Source: Alistipes sp. (GTDB lineage Bacteria; Bacteroidota; Bacteroidia; Bacteroidales; Rikenellaceae). Taken from it: 17,494 nucleotides of DNA. Location of the stretch: positions 1 to 17,494 of the forward strand of contig JAFNUH010000128.1 of the NCBI GenBank assembly GCA_017384185.1. The letters run 5' to 3'. The number at the start of each line of letters is the position of its first letter. Within the stretch, counting starts at the first letter, position 1. This document shows positions 15,275 through 17,494 of this stretch, in pieces. Below the pieces are notes generated by a model. It was given only the letters and a program-made list of their open reading frames with translations, did no database searches and was not told the origin of the DNA. The position numbers and the translations under genes were made by a program.

Positions 15275-15331
15275 CACAAAGGTAGATTGCCACGTTCGTA
15301 TCTTCTACGGAAGATACTCCCTCGCAATGAC
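15275..15331. repeat. Right inverted arm of the GIY-YIG unit
   Basis: It is the inverted partner of the arm at 14892-14950. Its central stem is GTATCTTC/GAAGATAC with loop TACG, so it differs from the left arm in sequence while both sides of the stem changed together. It ends 7 nt from the DUF58 stop. Confidence 0.85.
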
Positions 15332-15338
15332 CCATTTT

Positions 15339-16223
15339 TTATCGCTTCTTGAAGAGCTTAATCAGCTCGGCAACATAGTCGCCATCGGTCGAAATCATCG
15401 CCGTGTCGATGCGGTTGCGACGTAGCAGCTCGCTGATAGCCTCGCTACGCTCCGCCCAGCTCTGCTCGTAGTGCTCACGCACACGTCGTGACGAGGTATC
15501 GACCCACACCTTACTGCCCGTCTCGGCATCCTGCAACTCCACAATACCCACGTCGGGCATCACAGCCTCACGCTCATCATAGACACGTATGCCCACAAGG
15601 TCGTGCTTCGAGCCGGCAATCTTCAGCGCATCCTCCAGCGCTGTCTTATCACGTGGCGAGTTCATAAAATCCGAGAGGATAAAGGTCGTGCATCGCTTCT
15701 TATTGACGTTCGTCAGGTAGCGCACCGCCTCCGATATAGCCGTACGTGACGACTCAGGCTCAAAGGAGATTAACTCACGTATAATCATCAAGATATGGCT
15801 CTTGCCCTTCTTCGGCGGGATGAACTTCTCGACCTTGTCCGAGAAGAATATGCAGCCCACCTTATCGTTGTTCTGCGCAGCCGAGAAGGCAAGCACGGCG
15901 GCAATCTCGGTGATGACGTTCTTCTTCATTCGCTCCGCAGTACCGAACATACGTGAGCCGCTGACATCGACCAGAAGCATCATCGTCAGCTCACGCTCCT
16001 CCTCATAAATCTTGATATGGGGCTTCGACGAGCGAGCCGTAACGTTCCAGTCAATATCACGCACATCGTCACCCGCACGGTACTCTCTCACCTCGCTAAA
16101 CGACATACCACGTCCTCGGAAAGCCGTGTGGTACTTTCCAGCAAATATCTCGTTCGACAAGCCACGAGTCTTAATCTCTATCTTGCGGACTCGGCGGAGA
16201 ATATCGTTTTCGCTCTCGTGCAT
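15339..16223 (-). CDS. DUF58 protein with VWA-like domain
   Basis: A 294-residue cytoplasmic protein of the DUF58 family, standard partner of MoxR ATPases. The core signature FSEVREYRAGDDVRDIDWNV lies at 42-61. A VWA-like fold follows with a MIDAS start at Asp86-x-Ser88-x-Ser90 (LLVDVSGSRMF) and a later ILSDFM segment. No TM segment is seen, so this is the short soluble form rather than the membrane form. Its ATG shares a base with the moxR stop (TAATG at 16223), implying translational coupling. The GIY-YIG unit begins 7 nt after its stop, so the original next gene was probably the BatD-like one. Confidence 0.92.
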   Translation of the reverse strand: MHESENDILRRVRKIEIKTRGLSNEIFAGKYHTAFRGRGMSFSEVREYRAGDDVRDIDWNVTARSSKPHIKIYEEERELTMMLLVDVSGSRMFGTAERMKKNVITEIAAVLAFSAAQNNDKVGCIFFSDKVEKFIPPKKGKSHILMIIRELISFEPESSRTAISEAVRYLTNVNKKRCTTFILSDFMNSPRDKTALEDALKIAGSKHDLVGIRVYDEREAVMPDVGIVELQDAETGSKVWVDTSSRRVREHYEQSWAERSEAISELLRRNRIDTAMISTDGDYVAELIKLFKKR

Positions 16224-17221
16224 TAGGGTACAATTACGTTATTCAAAATCTCGGTAATAATCTGCTCCGTTGTGATGTTCTCAGCCTCCGCCTCATATGT
16301 TAAGCCGATACGGTGACGCAACACATCGTGGCACACAGCACGCACATCCTCGGGGATGACATATCCACGACGACGGATGAAGGCGTAGGCACGTGCAGCC
16401 TTCGCCAATGAGATACTTGCACGGGGCGAGCCACCATAAGCAATCAGCGGCTGCAACTTCTCCAGCGAGTACTCCGCCGGCTCACGTGTGGCGAAGATGA
16501 TGTCGATGATATACTTCTCGATCTTCTCGTCCATATATACATCCTCGACAACCTTGCGAGCCTTGACAATATCCTCAGGCGTTACCACCTTCTCCACAGC
16601 GGGCATACCAGCACCCGAGAGGTTCATACGCACAATCTCACGCTCCTCCTGCTTCTTGGGGTATGAAATCTTCGCCTTGAGCATAAAACGGTCCACCTGC
16701 GCCTCAGGCAAGGGGTATGTACCCTCCTGCTCCAGCGGGTTCTGCGTAGCCAACACGAGGAAGGGCTCGGGGAGCTTGTAAGTCTCGTCGCCGATGGTCA
16801 CCTGACGCTCCTGCATAGCCTCCAGAAGTGCCGACTGCACCTTTGCCGGCGAACGGTTAATCTCATCCGCCAACACGAAGTTAGCAAAGACGGGACCCTT
16901 GCGCACGACGAAATCCTCGCTCTTCTGCGAGTAGATAAGCGTACCGATAAGGTCGGCGGGCAGAAGGTCGGGGGTAAACTGGATACGTGCAAAGTCGGCA
17001 TCTACGGCTTTCGCCAACGTAGTAATTGCCAACGTCTTAGCCAATCCTGGTACACCCTCCAACAGAATGTGACCGTTAGACAAAAGACCGATTAAAAGCG
17101 TATCGACCAGATGGCTCTGACCGACGATAACACGGCTCATCTGCTGGCGCAGAGTATCGACAAAGACACTCTCACGCTCGATGCGCTCGTTAAGCTCCTT
17201 GATGTTAATTACTTCACTCAT
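16223..17221 (-). CDS. moxR: MoxR-family AAA+ ATPase of the Bat module
   Basis: A cytoplasmic AAA+ ATPase of 332 residues, the usual length. MoxR proteins act as chaperone-like motors that work with VWA-domain partners. Walker A is GVPGLAKT (56-63), Walker B FVLADE (115-120), sensor 1 ATQNP (158-162), and the arginine region with AQVDRFM follows (175-180). The C-terminal helical lid has GGSPRAS and the usual RRRGYVIPEDV segment. It is the first gene of the leftward Bat run and has a promoter about 130 nt upstream. It overlaps the DUF58 gene by one base. In B. fragilis-type loci this gene is sometimes called batI, but naming varies. Confidence 0.94.
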   Translation of the reverse strand: MSEVINIKELNERIERESVFVDTLRQQMSRVIVGQSHLVDTLLIGLLSNGHILLEGVPGLAKTLAITTLAKAVDADFARIQFTPDLLPADLIGTLIYSQKSEDFVVRKGPVFANFVLADEINRSPAKVQSALLEAMQERQVTIGDETYKLPEPFLVLATQNPLEQEGTYPLPEAQVDRFMLKAKISYPKKQEEREIVRMNLSGAGMPAVEKVVTPEDIVKARKVVEDVYMDEKIEKYIIDIIFATREPAEYSLEKLQPLIAYGGSPRASISLAKAARAYAFIRRRGYVIPEDVRAVCHDVLRHRIGLTYEAEAENITTEQIITEILNNVIVP

Positions 17222-17302
17222 TGTTTTATATTTTATTTTCCTTTATTGCTATTGAAAAGGTGGTTGTGATGCTCTGGTTGGTTTAGGTTTCTGCACACAC
17301 CA

Positions 17303-17340
17303 TCCCGCACGCAGCTTAGTTATAAACGTTTAGCGTGGGA
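17303..17340 (-). promoter_or_regulatory. Stem-loop at the 5' end of the moxR leader
   Basis: In the minus-strand transcript CCCACGC (17339-17333) pairs with GCGTGCGGG (17312-17304), with one bulged C and a loop of about 20 nt. The predicted start of transcription lies within a few bases of the stem, so the mRNA would begin with it. That could stabilise the roughly 120-nt leader. Confidence 0.45.
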
Positions 17341-17349
17341 ATATTATTG

Positions 17350-17357
17350 CAAATATA
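17350..17357 (-). promoter_or_regulatory. -7 box of the moxR-bat promoter
   Basis: TATATTTG on the minus strand fits TAnnTTTG exactly. The expected -33 region about 20 nt upstream is T-rich but has no perfect TTTG, so the promoter may be weak or need an activator. Transcription would start near 17343. Confidence 0.65.
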
Positions 17358-17390
17358 GTAAAAAAAGAGAAAAGATGAAAGAGATTTTTT

Positions 17391-17492
17391 ATAGGTGTTA
17401 TAAGAATTATAAGTGCTATAAGTATTATAAAATTTCATATAACTCCTATAACACTTATAACACCTATATCACCTATAACACTTATACCCCCT
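17391..17492. repeat. Facing arrays of the 9-bp repeat upstream of moxR
   Basis: The left arm has four full units (ATAGGTGTT, ATAAGAATT, ATAAGTGCT, ATAAGTATT; 17391-17426) and a partial fifth. The right arm has six (ATAACTCCT, ATAACACTT, ATAACACCT, ATATCACCT, ATAACACTT, ATACCCCCT; 17439-17492). It is the most regular array in the window and lies just upstream of the moxR promoter, so it is probably outside the transcript. Confidence 0.9.
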
Positions 17493-17494
17493 AA

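Larger units (their letters stand above)
14892..15331. mobile_element. GIY-YIG gene bracketed by inverted palindromic repeats
   Basis: A 440-bp unit. The left arm (14892-14950) and the reverse complement of the right arm (15275-15331) share their first 18 and last 21 bases exactly. Each arm has an outer pairing (ATTGC/GCAAT) and a central 8-bp stem. The nuclease gene sits between the arms with 21 nt on each side. The unit lies between DUF58 (7 nt away) and the BatD-like gene (16 nt away). No target duplication is seen. It looks like a REP-type element with its own endonuclease. Confidence 0.7.

Noticed and set aside
14876..15338. Target-site duplication around the GIY-YIG unit
   Set aside because: The bases just outside the two arms (ATAC and CCAT) do not match in direct orientation, so no duplication can be claimed.
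17391..17492. CRISPR array
   Set aside because: The units are 9 bp, degenerate, directly adjacent without spacers, and arranged as facing arms. No cas gene is present.

Overview
The window looks like a chromosomal segment of a Bacteroidales bacterium, probably near Alistipes. This rests on family content and promoter style and was not checked by search. The supporting signs are a DUF4296 lipoprotein, BatA/BatB/BatC aerotolerance-type proteins, a LysS with a C-terminal extension, signal peptides and lipoboxes, two promoters of the Bacteroidetes TAnnTTTG type, and starts without clear Shine-Dalgarno sequences. Coding DNA is moderately GC-rich and the gaps are strongly AT-rich.

Layout. Positions 2-7053 hold a rightward run of closely packed genes: the end of an unidentified protein, an outer-membrane beta-barrel protein, rbfA, a LolC/LolE-type ABC permease, a DUF4296 lipoprotein, an amidohydrolase, a PKD-domain surface lipoprotein and a nitroreductase. 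Two junctions share a base (TAATG). A strong terminator follows at 7252-7281. Positions 7054-7891 are a gene-free, partly AT-rich gap with a multi-hairpin element, a repeat array and two terminators. Everything from 7892 rightward is on the minus strand: tpiA and lysS (one probable unit with its own promoter), then batB, batA, batC, a BatD/DUF4381-like membrane protein, a GIY-YIG nuclease, a DUF58 protein and moxR, read from right to left under a promoter at 17350-17357.

How the genes work together. The MoxR ATPase, DUF58 protein, two membrane-anchored VWA proteins with MIDAS motifs, a TPR protein and the BatD-like protein form a Bat (Bacteroides aerotolerance) module, thought to act in envelope stress or assembly. 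Its order is unusual: batC lies before batA, and no full batD or batE follows batB. The rightward genes mix ribosome maturation (rbfA) with envelope functions (OMP, Lol-type permease, lipoproteins).

The most interesting content is non-coding. (1) A 440-bp unit made of a GIY-YIG gene bracketed at equal 21-nt distances by inverted palindromic repeats sits in the Bat operon; the variable stems of its two arms keep their base pairing. (2) Four intergenic arrays of a 9-bp unit (ATAACACYT) occur, three of them as facing inverted arms in the same order. (3) A 123-nt palindrome fills most of the space after batC. (4) A multi-hairpin element closed by an outer stem lies after the nitroreductase gene. 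(5) A degenerate 12-19-nt tandem repeat begins in the last codons of lysS. These look like several families of dispersed small repeats, one with a candidate nuclease of its own.
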